Assembly: GCF_040362765.1 (NCBI RefSeq)
Contig: NZ_BAABWK010000001.1
Coordinates: 1,341,501-1,405,500 of the forward strand
Length of the DNA: 64,000 bases
Origin: Pyruvatibacter sp. HU-CL02332
GTDB taxonomy: Bacteria; Pseudomonadota; Alphaproteobacteria; CGMCC-115125
Reading direction: 5' to 3'
In this document: piece by piece, positions 25,307-33,772 of the stretch
Position numbering within the stretch: position 1 is the stretch's first letter
How the letters are laid out: each line of letters starts with the position of its first letter
The notes under the pieces: model-generated
What the model was told of the DNA's origin: nothing
The model's input: the letters and a program-made list of their open reading frames with translations, nothing else
The model's database searches: none
Translations under genes and position numbers: made by a program

Positions 25307-25323
25307 GACTTAAGTGTCAAGTC
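25307..25323 (-). promoter_or_regulatory. Inverted repeat at the protease-cyclase promoter
   Basis: GACTT-AAGTGTC-AAGTC (17 bases) lies 13 bases upstream of the protease ATG. On the minus strand it includes TTGACA, a possible -35 element, but no good -10 follows before the start codon. It may be an operator for autoregulation. Confidence 0.35.
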
Positions 25324-25437
25324 CCATACCGCCATGAGGCTGAAAGCACGGCTTGGCGTCAGGCGTCTCCCCTCCTAAAGTCCACACATGACCTAGGGCC
25401 TTGCAAAAAGGCCGAACGACCGGGGGGATCGTTGCGC

Positions 25438-27168
25438 ATGGCTGACCCAATCAAGCACATCACCATTGTGGGTGGCGGCACGGCGGGGTGGTTTACCGCC
25501 AACATGCTGTCTGTGTTTTTCGGACTGCAGAAGAACCATCCGGCCAACCGGATGCGCATCACCCTCATTGAAAGCCCGAACATCCCCACCGTGGGCGTCG
25601 GCGAGGCCACCGTCCCCTCCATGTCCCTGTCGCTTCAGCAGACCGGCATCTCCGAGACGGAGTTCTTCAAGACCTGCAACGCGTCCTTCAAGCTGGGCGT
25701 GGATTTTGCCGGCTGGAATGTGGACGCCAAGGGCAAGCCCTTCAGCTACATCAACCCGTTCAACACAGGCCACCGCGTCGGCGGCATTGACCCCGGCTAC
25801 TATTACGGGCGCTTTGGCGGCAGCGGCGCGAGCTTCGTGCAGACCATCTCGCCAGCCCAGGACCTGGGCATGATGCGCAAGGGCCCTCGCCCACTCGGCT
25901 CCAAACCATTCACCGAACCGGTCAACTACGCCTACCATCTGGACGCAGGCCTCTTCGCCAAAATGATGCAGGGCATCAGCGTGGCGCGCGGCGTTGAACA
26001 TGTGCTGGACGACATGGTGGATGTGGAGCGTGCCGAAGACGGCAGCATCGCCGCCATCAATTTGAAAGAGACCGGCCGCCACGAGGTCGAGCTGGTGATC
26101 GACTGCACCGGCTTCAAAGGCCTGCTCATCAATGGCGCGCTGGATGAACCTTTCATCTCCTACGACAAATATCTGGCCAATGACCGCGCCATGGCCGTGC
26201 AGATTCCCCACCCGGAGCAAACCGCGAACGGTCCAAAGTTCATTGAGCCCGTCACCCGCTCCACAGCGCTGGGCGCAGGCTGGAGCTGGCGCGTGCCGCT
26301 CTTCAACCGCATCGGCACGGGCTATGTCTATTCATCCGCCCACCGCAGTGACGACGAAGCCCGCGACGAATTCCTCAAGCATCTGGGCGATGCAGGCAAG
26401 AACGCCGAACCCCGCGTCATTCCCATGCGCGTGGGCCGCACCCGCAACAGCTGGGTCAAGAACTGCATCGCCATCGGCCTGTCCGGCGGTTTCATCGAGC
26501 CGCTGGAATCCACTGCCATCTACATGATCGAAATGGCCGTACGCTGGCTCATCGCCTACTTCCCGGATAATTCGTACCCGGACAGTCTGCGCAAGCGCTA
26601 CAACGAGGTGGCATCCGGCCTCTATGACGAAGTGCGTGACTTCATCTGCCTGCACTATGCCTTGGGCAACCGCACGGACAGCCAATACTGGATTGATGCC
26701 CGCGAAGAACTCGAAGTGCCCGACTCTCTGGCAGAGAATCTTGAGGTCTGGAAACACGCCATGCCGGTGATGACCGACCTGAAGTCGCAGCACCTGTTCT
26801 CGCCCGAGGTCTACACCGCCGTGTTGCAGGGCAAGCGCGTCTACCAGATGCGCGATGACTGGAACGCCGGCCTGAGCCTCAATCTCAACCGAGATATGTG
26901 GCGCAAGCATGTGAGCGGCCAGCGCCACAAGATCAGCCAGTTCGTCAAGGCCATGCCTGACCATGTGGCCCTGCTGCGCCAGATCCGCGGCGAGACGCCA
27001 GCGCAGGAGGCCCCAAGCCCGCTGATGGGCAACATGCAGGGGCTACCCGGCCAGCAGGCTCCCCTTCAGCAAGGTTCTGTGCCCTTGCCGGGCCTTGGCA
27101 CACGGCGGACACCGGTCATCAAGACGCCCATAGCCCCCGCTGACGCAGGCGACGGCAACCTGCTCTAG
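25438..27168 (+). CDS. Flavin-dependent tryptophan halogenase family protein
   Basis: FADH2-dependent halogenase-like protein of 576 residues. Dinucleotide motif IVGGGTAGWF at residues 10-19, the catalytic Lys at 85 in CNASFKLGVDFAGW (Lys79 of PrnA) and the EPLEST block near residue 355 are present. The diagnostic WxWxIP at 282-287 reads WSWRVP, the conservative Val variant. A proline/glutamine-rich tail of about 60 residues extends beyond the usual end. GGGGGGA lies 10 bases before ATG 25438. No flavin reductase, TonB receptor or biosynthetic gene adjoins it, so the acceptor is unclear; many such marine homologues act on indoles or aromatic groups. Confidence 0.88.
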   Translation: MADPIKHITIVGGGTAGWFTANMLSVFFGLQKNHPANRMRITLIESPNIPTVGVGEATVPSMSLSLQQTGISETEFFKTCNASFKLGVDFAGWNVDAKGKPFSYINPFNTGHRVGGIDPGYYYGRFGGSGASFVQTISPAQDLGMMRKGPRPLGSKPFTEPVNYAYHLDAGLFAKMMQGISVARGVEHVLDDMVDVERAEDGSIAAINLKETGRHEVELVIDCTGFKGLLINGALDEPFISYDKYLANDRAMAVQIPHPEQTANGPKFIEPVTRSTALGAGWSWRVPLFNRIGTGYVYSSAHRSDDEARDEFLKHLGDAGKNAEPRVIPMRVGRTRNSWVKNCIAIGLSGGFIEPLESTAIYMIEMAVRWLIAYFPDNSYPDSLRKRYNEVASGLYDEVRDFICLHYALGNRTDSQYWIDAREELEVPDSLAENLEVWKHAMPVMTDLKSQHLFSPEVYTAVLQGKRVYQMRDDWNAGLSLNLNRDMWRKHVSGQRHKISQFVKAMPDHVALLRQIRGETPAQEAPSPLMGNMQGLPGQQAPLQQGSVPLPGLGTRRTPVIKTPIAPADAGDGNLL

Positions 27169-27303
27169 GGCCTGACGCGCGCATCTGCCCATCTTGCGCT
27201 TGCAGCCGCAATCCGTATGATCCCGCGCTTCTTGCTGCGCCGCACAATTCAGCCGGATTGAGCCGCGCAGCCCCCAAACCGCCAGTCGCAGGACCAAGAG
27301 CCA

Positions 27304-28647
27304 ATGCCGGGCCTTCGCCCCATGACCGCACATCCGCTGCGCCAGCAGCTCAATGACGAGGTGCATTCGCGCCCGTCAGCGGACGTGCATGCGCCCATGA
27401 TGGTGACCCAGATTTCCGTCATCACTGGCGAAACCGGCGCCGAGGCGGAGCGAACCCTGCTGCGCGAACTTGCCGAGGAAATGGGTGTCGAGGCTCCCGG
27501 CGCCTTCGGCAATCATCTGGCCATAGATCTGGGGACGGACGAGACAGCCCTGCATCTGGTCTGGGAGCGCCACACCGAGTTTTCGACCTATGCCTTCTCC
27601 CGCCGGTGCAGCGCATCGCCGGACGCGGACATTCCAGACCTTGGTCGCCCGTTTTCAACACCGCCCCTGTCCGGCATTCCCGAAGGTTGGCGCGCGCGGC
27701 TGCCCGGTGAAGTTCTTGTCGGCATCAACCTGCTGGCAATCCCCGGCAATGCCTCCGACATCGAAGCGCGCCTGCCCGAAGCCTTTGGCGACAGCAAGTG
27801 CGTGGGCGCAGGCATGTCTGGCGGACGTGCAAGCGCCTGGACGGATTTCCAGCTGCACGAAGACGGGATGAGTCGCATCATTGTGGCCAATCAAACTTTG
27901 CGCCCCGGCCGCCTGGGTCGCCTCATCCAGCGTCTGCTGGACGTGGAGACCTATCGCATGATGGCGCTGCTGGCGTTCCCGCTGGCCCGCGACCTGACGC
28001 CGGATCTGGGTTCCATTGAAACCGAGCTGTCCACTCTGGCCGCAGAAACCGCCCGGATTCAAAACCTTGAGGACGAGCAGCGCTTGTTGGCCCAGCTGTC
28101 CACCCTGGCGGCCCGTGCCGAAGATCTTGCGGCCCGCAGCCATTATCGCTTCTCCGCCGCGCGCGCCTACCACCAGCTTGTGGAGCGCCGCATCAGTGAA
28201 CTGGATGAAGTGAAGCGCGAAGGCCTGCAGCAGATCGGCACTTTCATGGAACGCCGCCTCGGGCCCGCCATGCGGACCTGCACCGCTGTGGCGGATCGGC
28301 TTGAAGCCGTGTCAGTGCGTATCTCCCGCGCCTCCAGCCTGCTCAACACCCGCGTGGAAGTTGCTTTGCAGGAACAAAACCAGAGCCTGCTGCGTTCCAT
28401 GGAAGGCCGCGCCCGCCTGCAACTGCGTTTACAGGAAACCGTCGAAGGCCTGTCCGCAGTCGCCATCACCTATTATCTGGTCGGCCTCATTGCCTATGTG
28501 CTCAAGGCCCTGGAAAAAGCAGGCCAGCCCATCAACCCGACATTGGCAACCGGGGCGCTGGCCCCCTTCGTGCTGATGGGCGCCTATATCGCCGTGCGGC
28601 AGATCCGCAAACGCGTCACGCGCAGCGACGTTGGAGGCGATCTGTAA
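27304..28647 (+). CDS. DUF3422 family membrane-associated protein
   Basis: Protein of 447 residues in the DUF3422 family, common in proteobacteria and of unknown function. The N-terminus has the conserved LRQQLNDEVHSRP motif; the middle is alpha-helical and coiled-coil-like (LSTLAAETARIQNLEDEQ, YHQLVERRISELDEVKREG), and the C-terminus carries two hydrophobic segments (AVAITYYLVGLIAYVLKAL and TLATGALAPFVLMGAYIAV) ending in RKRVTR. This suggests an anchored protein with a large soluble N-terminal part. ATG 27304; a start at 27322 is possible. Same strand as the halogenase, with 135 bases between. Confidence 0.85.
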   Translation: MPGLRPMTAHPLRQQLNDEVHSRPSADVHAPMMVTQISVITGETGAEAERTLLRELAEEMGVEAPGAFGNHLAIDLGTDETALHLVWERHTEFSTYAFSRRCSASPDADIPDLGRPFSTPPLSGIPEGWRARLPGEVLVGINLLAIPGNASDIEARLPEAFGDSKCVGAGMSGGRASAWTDFQLHEDGMSRIIVANQTLRPGRLGRLIQRLLDVETYRMMALLAFPLARDLTPDLGSIETELSTLAAETARIQNLEDEQRLLAQLSTLAARAEDLAARSHYRFSAARAYHQLVERRISELDEVKREGLQQIGTFMERRLGPAMRTCTAVADRLEAVSVRISRASSLLNTRVEVALQEQNQSLLRSMEGRARLQLRLQETVEGLSAVAITYYLVGLIAYVLKALEKAGQPINPTLATGALAPFVLMGAYIAVRQIRKRVTRSDVGGDL

Positions 28648-28679
28648 AGGACCGCCCCCACGACGCCTGACTGTGTGGC

Positions 28680-29114
28680 CTATTTCGGAGCCGCGGCGTC
28701 CGAGTACTGTGCTGCAAACTCAGCCGATGGCGGGATGATCTTGATGACATCCACAAGATTGCCGTCCGGGTCCTGCATGATGAAGTGACGCTGGCCAAAG
28801 TCCTCGTCCCGCAATGTCAGCAGGATGGGCGCCCCTTGCGCCGTCATCGCCTCATACAGCGCGTCCACATCATCCGTCTCGAAATTCATCAGCCGGGGAG
28901 CCGCCACACCGCGGTGACCCGCAGGCATCGTTTCATGGCCCTCAACGATGATCGCCAGATTGCCCGGCCCTGCGCCCGTGCCGTCTCCGGCCGTCAGATG
29001 CACATACCAGTCAGAGTCAAACGCCGTGTGGAGCCCAAAGGCGTCCCGGTAAAAGGCCGTCAGTCGGGCCACGTCCTTGGTGGCAATCACAGGGTAGATG
29101 CTTGCAATGGTCAT
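28680..29114 (-). CDS. VOC/glyoxalase-family protein
   Basis: VOC-superfamily protein of 144 residues: [27 protein letters not shown], then [20 protein letters not shown] and [16 protein letters not shown] with a candidate ligand position in the last strand. It is divergent from a TetR-type regulator, with two palindromic operators in the 143-base gap, so expression is probably induced by the TetR ligand. The substrate or drug is not predictable. Confidence 0.88.
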   Translation of the reverse strand: MTIASIYPVIATKDVARLTAFYRDAFGLHTAFDSDWYVHLTAGDGTGAGPGNLAIIVEGHETMPAGHRGVAAPRLMNFETDDVDALYEAMTAQGAPILLTLRDEDFGQRHFIMQDPDGNLVDVIKIIPPSAEFAAQYSDAAAPK

Positions 29115-29178
29115 TTTGGTTCTCCTGCTTGGACCCGCCCAAAGGTCGTGTTCGCGATCATGGTCGGGCTAATCTTGG

Positions 29179-29195
29179 AAACAGACAGTCTGTTT
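29179..29195. promoter_or_regulatory. TetR operator candidate, site 1
   Basis: Perfect 17-base palindrome AAACAGAC-A-GTCTGTTT in the VOC/TetR intergenic region. A related site lies 32 bases away (centre to centre), about three DNA turns. Confidence 0.75.
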
Positions 29196-29209
29196 GTTTT
29201 ATCGATATA

Positions 29210-29228
29210 CAAACAGGCAGACTGTTTG
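29210..29228. promoter_or_regulatory. TetR operator candidate, site 2
   Basis: CAAACAG-GCAGA-CTGTTTG (19 bases, 7-base arms). It shares the AAACAG/CTGTTT half-sites with site 1, and is nearest to the TetR gene start. Confidence 0.75.
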
Positions 29229-29269
29229 TAAAGTAGCGCGATTGAATTTTCTCAAAGATGCATCTTTCC

Positions 29270-29857
29270 ATGGCCAGCAACGAACAACGCACCGCCAGAA
29301 CCCGCGCCGCCCTCATCAAGGCGGCCCGCGCCGAGTTTGCTGCCAATGGCTATGCAGATGCAGCGACTACCGCCATCGTCGCCCGCGCAGGGGCAACGCG
29401 CGGCGCCATGTATCATCACTTCAAGGACAAGCTGGCGTTGTTCGACGCAGTGGTGGAAGCAGAAGACGCCCGCCTCGCCGCCCTGATTGATTCAGAAACC
29501 GTGGACATGCCCGATGCCTACAAGAGCCTGATGCACGGCATCGGCATCTATCTGGACAACGCAACAAGTCCCGCCACCCGCCGCATCCTGATGCTTGATG
29601 GCCCTTCGGCCCTTGGTTGGAAACGCTGGCGCGAGATCCAGTCCCACAATTCCCTGCGCACTCTGAGAGAGGGGCTTGAAGCGGCCCAGACCCAGGGCAC
29701 CCTCAACAAGAAGCTGTCTGTCACGGTTGCAGCATCTCTGTTCGCAGCAGCCCTTGATGAAGCCGTCCACGTCATTGCCGAAGCCAAGAACCGCAAAGCA
29801 GCACGGAGCGATGCCATCAACGCCGCAGAAGCAATGCTGGAAGGGATGCGGGCTTAA
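29270..29857 (+). CDS. TetR/AcrR-family repressor (VOC cassette)
   Basis: One-domain TetR regulator of 195 residues. The HTH is residues 10-55: RTRAALIKAARAEFAANGYADA, TTAIVARAGATRGAMYHHFKDK (quoted in two parts), and a helical ligand domain follows (ATSPATRRILMLDGPSALGWKRW). Probable repressor of itself and the divergent VOC gene through the two palindromes between them. The exact start (ATG 29258 or 29270) is uncertain; no ribosome site is visible. It overlaps the LysR gene by 4 bases tail to tail. Confidence 0.9.
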   Translation: MASNEQRTARTRAALIKAARAEFAANGYADAATTAIVARAGATRGAMYHHFKDKLALFDAVVEAEDARLAALIDSETVDMPDAYKSLMHGIGIYLDNATSPATRRILMLDGPSALGWKRWREIQSHNSLRTLREGLEAAQTQGTLNKKLSVTVAASLFAAALDEAVHVIAEAKNRKAARSDAINAAEAMLEGMRA

Positions 29858-30789
29858 ACAGCATCCCCATGGATGCGCGGCATCTGCGCCCGCAAGGCCT
29901 CGGACATATGATCCATGAAGGCCCGCACCCGCGCCGTCTTGCGCAGGTCCGAATGGGTCAACAGCCAGATGTCGTAGGCATGCTCGCTCCTGTCAGGGAA
30001 AACCCGCGTCAGGGTTGGATCATCAAGCGCCGACATGAAGGGAAGCCGCGCAATGCCGCCACCGGCACGGACAAGCCCTGCAATGTGCAAGGGATCGCTG
30101 GCCGTCAGCGTCGCCCGGGACTCCGGCAGCTCCGCCCGCAACCAGGGCACATGCACCGCATTGTCGCGTCGGCCGTTATAGCCAAGCATCGGCGGCATGG
30201 TCGCCAGATAGGCATCCACCCCACCGGCCGCATCCACGGCATTGGTTCCGGCATAAAACCCGTACCCAATCGGCCCGAACTTCTGCCCGACAAGCGTCTC
30301 GGGCGGGCTGTCAGTCACCCGCACCACCACATCCGCCTCGCGACGATCAAGGTTGGCAGATATCGACGTTCCCAAAACCTCAATATTCACATCCGGGTAA
30401 GCGTCACTGAAGGCAACAAGAGCCTCCTGCAAGAGGCTCAGTCCAACCATCGGGTTGATCGAGACACGCAAGGTCCCTGTGAGCGTAAGGTCGCGACCGG
30501 CAATGCGCCGCAACGCCACCGCCGCCGCATCATCCATTCGCGCCGCTGACGCCGCTAGGTCTTCGCCAGCAGCGGTCAGCTCCACCGCACCTGATGCGGG
30601 CCGGTCAAACAGGCGGACACCCAGCTGTTGTTCCAACCGGGCCAACCGCCGCGACAGGGTTGCATGTCCCAACCCCAGCACAATGGCCGCCTTGCGCAAA
30701 CTTCCCGACCGCCCCACGGCCAGAACCAGTTTAAGGTCATCCCAGGACGGATCGACGGGCTCACTTGTTGCGGTTTGTTTTTGGACCAT
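29854..30789 (-). CDS. LysR-family transcriptional regulator
   Basis: LysR-type regulator of 311 residues. N-terminal wHTH in residues 15-75 (DDLKLVLAVGRSGSLRKAA, LGLGHATLSRRLARLEQQLG) and a substrate-binding domain of two Rossmann-like lobes thereafter (LRVSINPMVGLSLLQEALVAF). Its long branch resembles the D-amino acid/GcvA-like group. It is divergent from the MAPEG gene at 30904, its likely target. Inducer unknown. Confidence 0.9.
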   Translation of the reverse strand: MVQKQTATSEPVDPSWDDLKLVLAVGRSGSLRKAAIVLGLGHATLSRRLARLEQQLGVRLFDRPASGAVELTAAGEDLAASAARMDDAAAVALRRIAGRDLTLTGTLRVSINPMVGLSLLQEALVAFSDAYPDVNIEVLGTSISANLDRREADVVVRVTDSPPETLVGQKFGPIGYGFYAGTNAVDAAGGVDAYLATMPPMLGYNGRRDNAVHVPWLRAELPESRATLTASDPLHIAGLVRAGGGIARLPFMSALDDPTLTRVFPDRSEHAYDIWLLTHSDLRKTARVRAFMDHMSEALRAQMPRIHGDAV

Positions 30790-30903
30790 TGCGGTGCTCT
30801 ATTTCTGTCTTATGGACTGAAAACGAAACACCTACATCGGTGGTCCGGGGCGGTCCATCAAGTGACACGCCCCAAAAAGGCTCATTTTAGGGAGGTCCGG
30901 CAC

Positions 30904-31377
30904 ATGCCAGACGCAATGACCACAACCATGACACTTCCAGTCATCTCCGCTGCCCTCGCAGGCGTCATACTCATCCTTCAGCAGATTCTGATGCTCGCTA
31001 CCGGCACCCGCCGTGGCAAAACCGGACAGGGCGTTGGCGTAGCCGGTGATGTGGAGCTTGAACGAATGGCCCGGCGCCACGGCAATCTGGCCGAGAACTC
31101 CGGCATCTTCATCGCGTCACTGGCCCTGCTTGAGCTGCTCATCGGCTCCGGCATGACCGTGCAGATCTTCGCCCTCGTCTTCCTGGTCGCGCGGCTGTTC
31201 CACGCCCTGGGCTTCAGCACCCTGCGCGGTTCCCATGGTAAGATTGACGGTGAAACGGCGCCGGGTTCTGCCCTTTTTGTAGGCCTGCGGGCGGGCGGCG
31301 CCACCCTCACAGCCCTCTCAGGCATCGCCCTTGGTGGCTTCATCCTGTTCAATGTCTGGGGCTATCTGCCTTTCTAG
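30904..31377 (+). CDS. MAPEG family membrane protein
   Basis: Membrane-associated protein of eicosanoid and glutathione metabolism (MAPEG) type, 157 residues with four helices: LPVISAALAGVILILQQILM; GIFIASLALLELLIG; VQIFALVFLVARLFHALGF; LTALSGIALGGFILFNVW. The conserved NLAENSG and RLFHALGF features match bacterial members. GGGAGGT is 7 bases before ATG 30904. It may be a membrane glutathione transferase, but that is inferred from the family. Divergent from the LysR gene. Confidence 0.87.
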   Translation: MPDAMTTTMTLPVISAALAGVILILQQILMLATGTRRGKTGQGVGVAGDVELERMARRHGNLAENSGIFIASLALLELLIGSGMTVQIFALVFLVARLFHALGFSTLRGSHGKIDGETAPGSALFVGLRAGGATLTALSGIALGGFILFNVWGYLPF

Positions 31378-31511
31378 GGCGCTGACGCATTTCAGACCTG
31401 ACATTTCGGCGGTGCGAACCCTTTGACAAACGCCGCCAGACGCGCAAAACCCCGCGCACGGACATCGTTTCCGATAGACTTTAATTTCCGATGCGCGGGG
31501 CAAGACCAAGA

Positions 31512-32732
31512 ATGACCGTGACCGACGTCAAGAAGGTGGTGCTCGCCTATTCAGGCGGGCTCGACACTTCCATCATGCTGAAATGGCTGAAGGAGACCTA
31601 CGACTGCGAGGTCGTGACCTTCACTGCTGATCTGGGCCAGGGCGAAGAGCTGGAACCAGCCCGCCAGAAGGCCGAGATGGCTGGCATCAAGGACATTTAC
31701 ATCGAGGATCTGCGCGAAGACTTCGTGGCGGACTACGTCTTCCCGATGATGCGCGCCAATGCCCTCTATGAGGGGCTGTATTTGCTCGGCACCTCTATCG
31801 CCCGGCCGCTGATTGCCAAACGTCAGATCGAGATTGCCCGCGAAACCGGCGCGGATGCCGTGTGCCATGGTGCCACGGGTAAAGGCAATGATCAGGTCCG
31901 TTTCGAGCTGGCCTATTACGCGCTGCAGCCCGACATCAAAGTCATTGCCCCCTGGCGCGACTGGGAGCTCAAGTCCCGCGAAGCCCTGATCGACTTTGCT
32001 GAAAAGCATCAGATCCCCATCGCCAAGGACAAGCGCGGCGAGGCACCCTTCTCCGTGGACGCCAACCTGCTGCATACATCCTCAGAAGGCAAAGCCCTGG
32101 AAGACCCCGCTGTGGAAGCACCGGAATATGTCTACCAGCGCACCATCTCGCCTGAAGCAGCACCGGACACACCGACTTACATCGAAGTCGGCTTTGAAAA
32201 AGGCGATCCCGTTTCCATCAACGGCGTTGCCATGTCTCCGGCCACGATGCTCACGGAGCTGAACCGCTACGGCCACGACAACGGCATCGGCCGGCTGGAC
32301 CTGGTCGAAAACCGGTTCGTCGGCATGAAGAGCCGTGGCATCTACGAGACCCCCGGCGGCACCATCATGCTCATGGCCCATCGCGGCATCGAGCAGATCA
32401 CGCTGGACCGCGGCGCGGCCCATCTCAAAGACGAGCTGATGCCAAAGTATGCAGAGCTTGTGTATTTCGGCATGTGGTTCTCACCCGAACGCGAAATGCT
32501 GCAGGCGCTGATCGACCAGAGCCAGGAGCGGGTCAACGGCACTGTCCGCCTCAAGCTCTACAAGGGCTCGGTCGATGTCGTCGGCCGCTGGTCGGATGAT
32601 TCCCTGTACTCGATGGAACACGTCACTTTTGAAGAAGACGACGTCTACGATCAGGCGGACGCGTCCGGCTTCATCAAGATCAATGCCCTGCGCCTGCGCC
32701 TCCTCGCAGACCGCAACAACCGCTCCAAGTAG
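31512..32732 (+). CDS. argG: Argininosuccinate synthase
   Basis: Joins citrulline and aspartate with ATP to give argininosuccinate, the penultimate step of arginine synthesis. The PP-loop AYSGGLDTS is intact at the N-terminus, followed by [22 protein letters not shown] and the EFG-like [11 protein letters not shown] block. Length 406 is normal. ATG 31512 starts the usual [16 protein letters not shown]; an in-frame ATG 31491 has no ribosome site. It is transcribed with the ppa gene (23-base gap). Confidence 0.97.
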   Translation: MTVTDVKKVVLAYSGGLDTSIMLKWLKETYDCEVVTFTADLGQGEELEPARQKAEMAGIKDIYIEDLREDFVADYVFPMMRANALYEGLYLLGTSIARPLIAKRQIEIARETGADAVCHGATGKGNDQVRFELAYYALQPDIKVIAPWRDWELKSREALIDFAEKHQIPIAKDKRGEAPFSVDANLLHTSSEGKALEDPAVEAPEYVYQRTISPEAAPDTPTYIEVGFEKGDPVSINGVAMSPATMLTELNRYGHDNGIGRLDLVENRFVGMKSRGIYETPGGTIMLMAHRGIEQITLDRGAAHLKDELMPKYAELVYFGMWFSPEREMLQALIDQSQERVNGTVRLKLYKGSVDVVGRWSDDSLYSMEHVTFEEDDVYDQADASGFIKINALRLRLLADRNNRSK

Positions 32733-32755
32733 CAGCAACCACAAGGCTCACAGTT

Positions 32756-33283
32756 ATGCGTATCGAAGCCCTGTCCATCGGTGACAACCCGCCCTACGAC
32801 GTCAACGTCATTGTTGAAGTGCCCGTCGGTGGCGCGCCGATCAAATATGAATTCGACAAGCCGTCCGGCGCCTTGGTGGTGGATCGTTTCCTGAACGCGT
32901 CCATGCGCTACCCGTGCAATTACGGCTTCGTGCCGCACACCCTGTCCATGGATGGTGACCCGGTGGACGTGCTCGTCGCCGGAACACCTGCCGTGGTGCC
33001 CGGTGCCGTCATGGCCTGCCGCCCGGTCGGCGTGCTGATGATGGAAGACGAAGCCGGCATGGACGAAAAGATCGTCGCCGTCCCGCCGTCACGCCTCAAC
33101 ACCTATTATGACAGCGTCCAGAACTACACGGACCTGCCCAAGATGCTGCTCGACCAGATCGAGCACTTCTTCAACCACTACAAGGCGCTTGAAAAAGACA
33201 AGTGGGTGAAGCTCAACGGCTGGGGCGATGCCAGCAAGGCCCGCGGCCTCATTGAAGAAGCCATTGCCAAGGCAAAAGCGTAA
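32756..33283 (+). CDS. ppa: Inorganic pyrophosphatase
   Basis: Family I soluble pyrophosphatase, 175 residues. Metal-ligand motif DGDPVDVLV and the [14 protein letters not shown] and [11 protein letters not shown] segments are complete. It removes the PPi made by biosynthetic reactions, including the argininosuccinate synthase step encoded immediately upstream, which makes the pairing sensible. A perfect hairpin lies just beyond the stop. Confidence 0.97.
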   Translation: MRIEALSIGDNPPYDVNVIVEVPVGGAPIKYEFDKPSGALVVDRFLNASMRYPCNYGFVPHTLSMDGDPVDVLVAGTPAVVPGAVMACRPVGVLMMEDEAGMDEKIVAVPPSRLNTYYDSVQNYTDLPKMLLDQIEHFFNHYKALEKDKWVKLNGWGDASKARGLIEEAIAKAKA

Positions 33284-33316
33284 ACGGGCGCAATTGCCTT
33301 GTGCTCCCTGACAGAT

Positions 33317-33344
33317 GCGGAAACAGGCTTACCCCTGTTTCCGC
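33317..33344. terminator. Hairpin between convergent ppa and VOC genes
   Basis: Perfect 11-base stem GCGGAAACAGG/CCTGTTTCCGC around a 6-base loop. No strong T-tract on either side, so it may end transcription weakly in both directions or protect mRNA ends. Confidence 0.65.
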
Positions 33345-33360
33345 GACTGTTCACCCAAAG

Positions 33361-33732
33361 TTACTTTGTCAGATCCTGAGCCAGCATGAGGGCATTGCCA
33401 TCGGGATCGTAGAAGGTCGCGGTACTGACCATGCCCTCAATGGTCTCTGTTGCCCCGTCAAACGACACATCGACCTTTTCCAGAGCCGCGCGCGCAACCG
33501 CAATGTCTGCAACGCCAAACACGGGAACCGTGTTGCCCGGCGTGGGCTCTGCTTGCTCGCCCAGACCCAGCGTCACGCCGGCGGTCTTGGTCTGCAGTTC
33601 GCTCCAGCCAGCCTCATCCGCATGATACAGCAGCCCAAATCCAAGATGCTTTTCGTACCATTCAGCGCTGGCGTGCCTGTCCCGCACCGAAAGAGCCAGA
33701 GTGATCGTATCGTCCAGTGAGACTACCGACAT
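33361..33732 (-). CDS. VOC family protein (third type)
   Basis: VOC protein of 123 residues: VVSLDDTITLALSVRDRHASAEWYEKHLGFG, shortened here to its pattern of ALSVRD...AEWYEKHLGF; ends ATFYDPDGNALMLAQDL. Related only distantly to the tandem copies at 12-13 kb. It is divergent from a two-domain HxlR-like regulator, with a palindrome in the gap. Function unknown. Confidence 0.87.
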   Translation of the reverse strand: MSVVSLDDTITLALSVRDRHASAEWYEKHLGFGLLYHADEAGWSELQTKTAGVTLGLGEQAEPTPGNTVPVFGVADIAVARAALEKVDVSFDGATETIEGMVSTATFYDPDGNALMLAQDLTK

Positions 33733-33755
33733 GATGCTTCCTTATGTAGCAAAAG

Positions 33756-33768
33756 TATAGTAACTATA
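33756..33768. promoter_or_regulatory. Operator candidate TATAGT-A-ACTATA
   Basis: Perfect 13-base AT-rich palindrome, 24 bases upstream of the VOC start and only 4 bases before the regulator ATG, where it could overlap both promoters. No ribosome site precedes the regulator start, so its mRNA may be leaderless. Confidence 0.55.
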
Positions 33769-33772
33769 TTTC

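Noticed and set aside
33317-33344. Calling the ppa/VOC hairpin a strong intrinsic terminator
   Set aside because: The stem is perfect but no T-tract follows on either strand, so only a weak role is supported.
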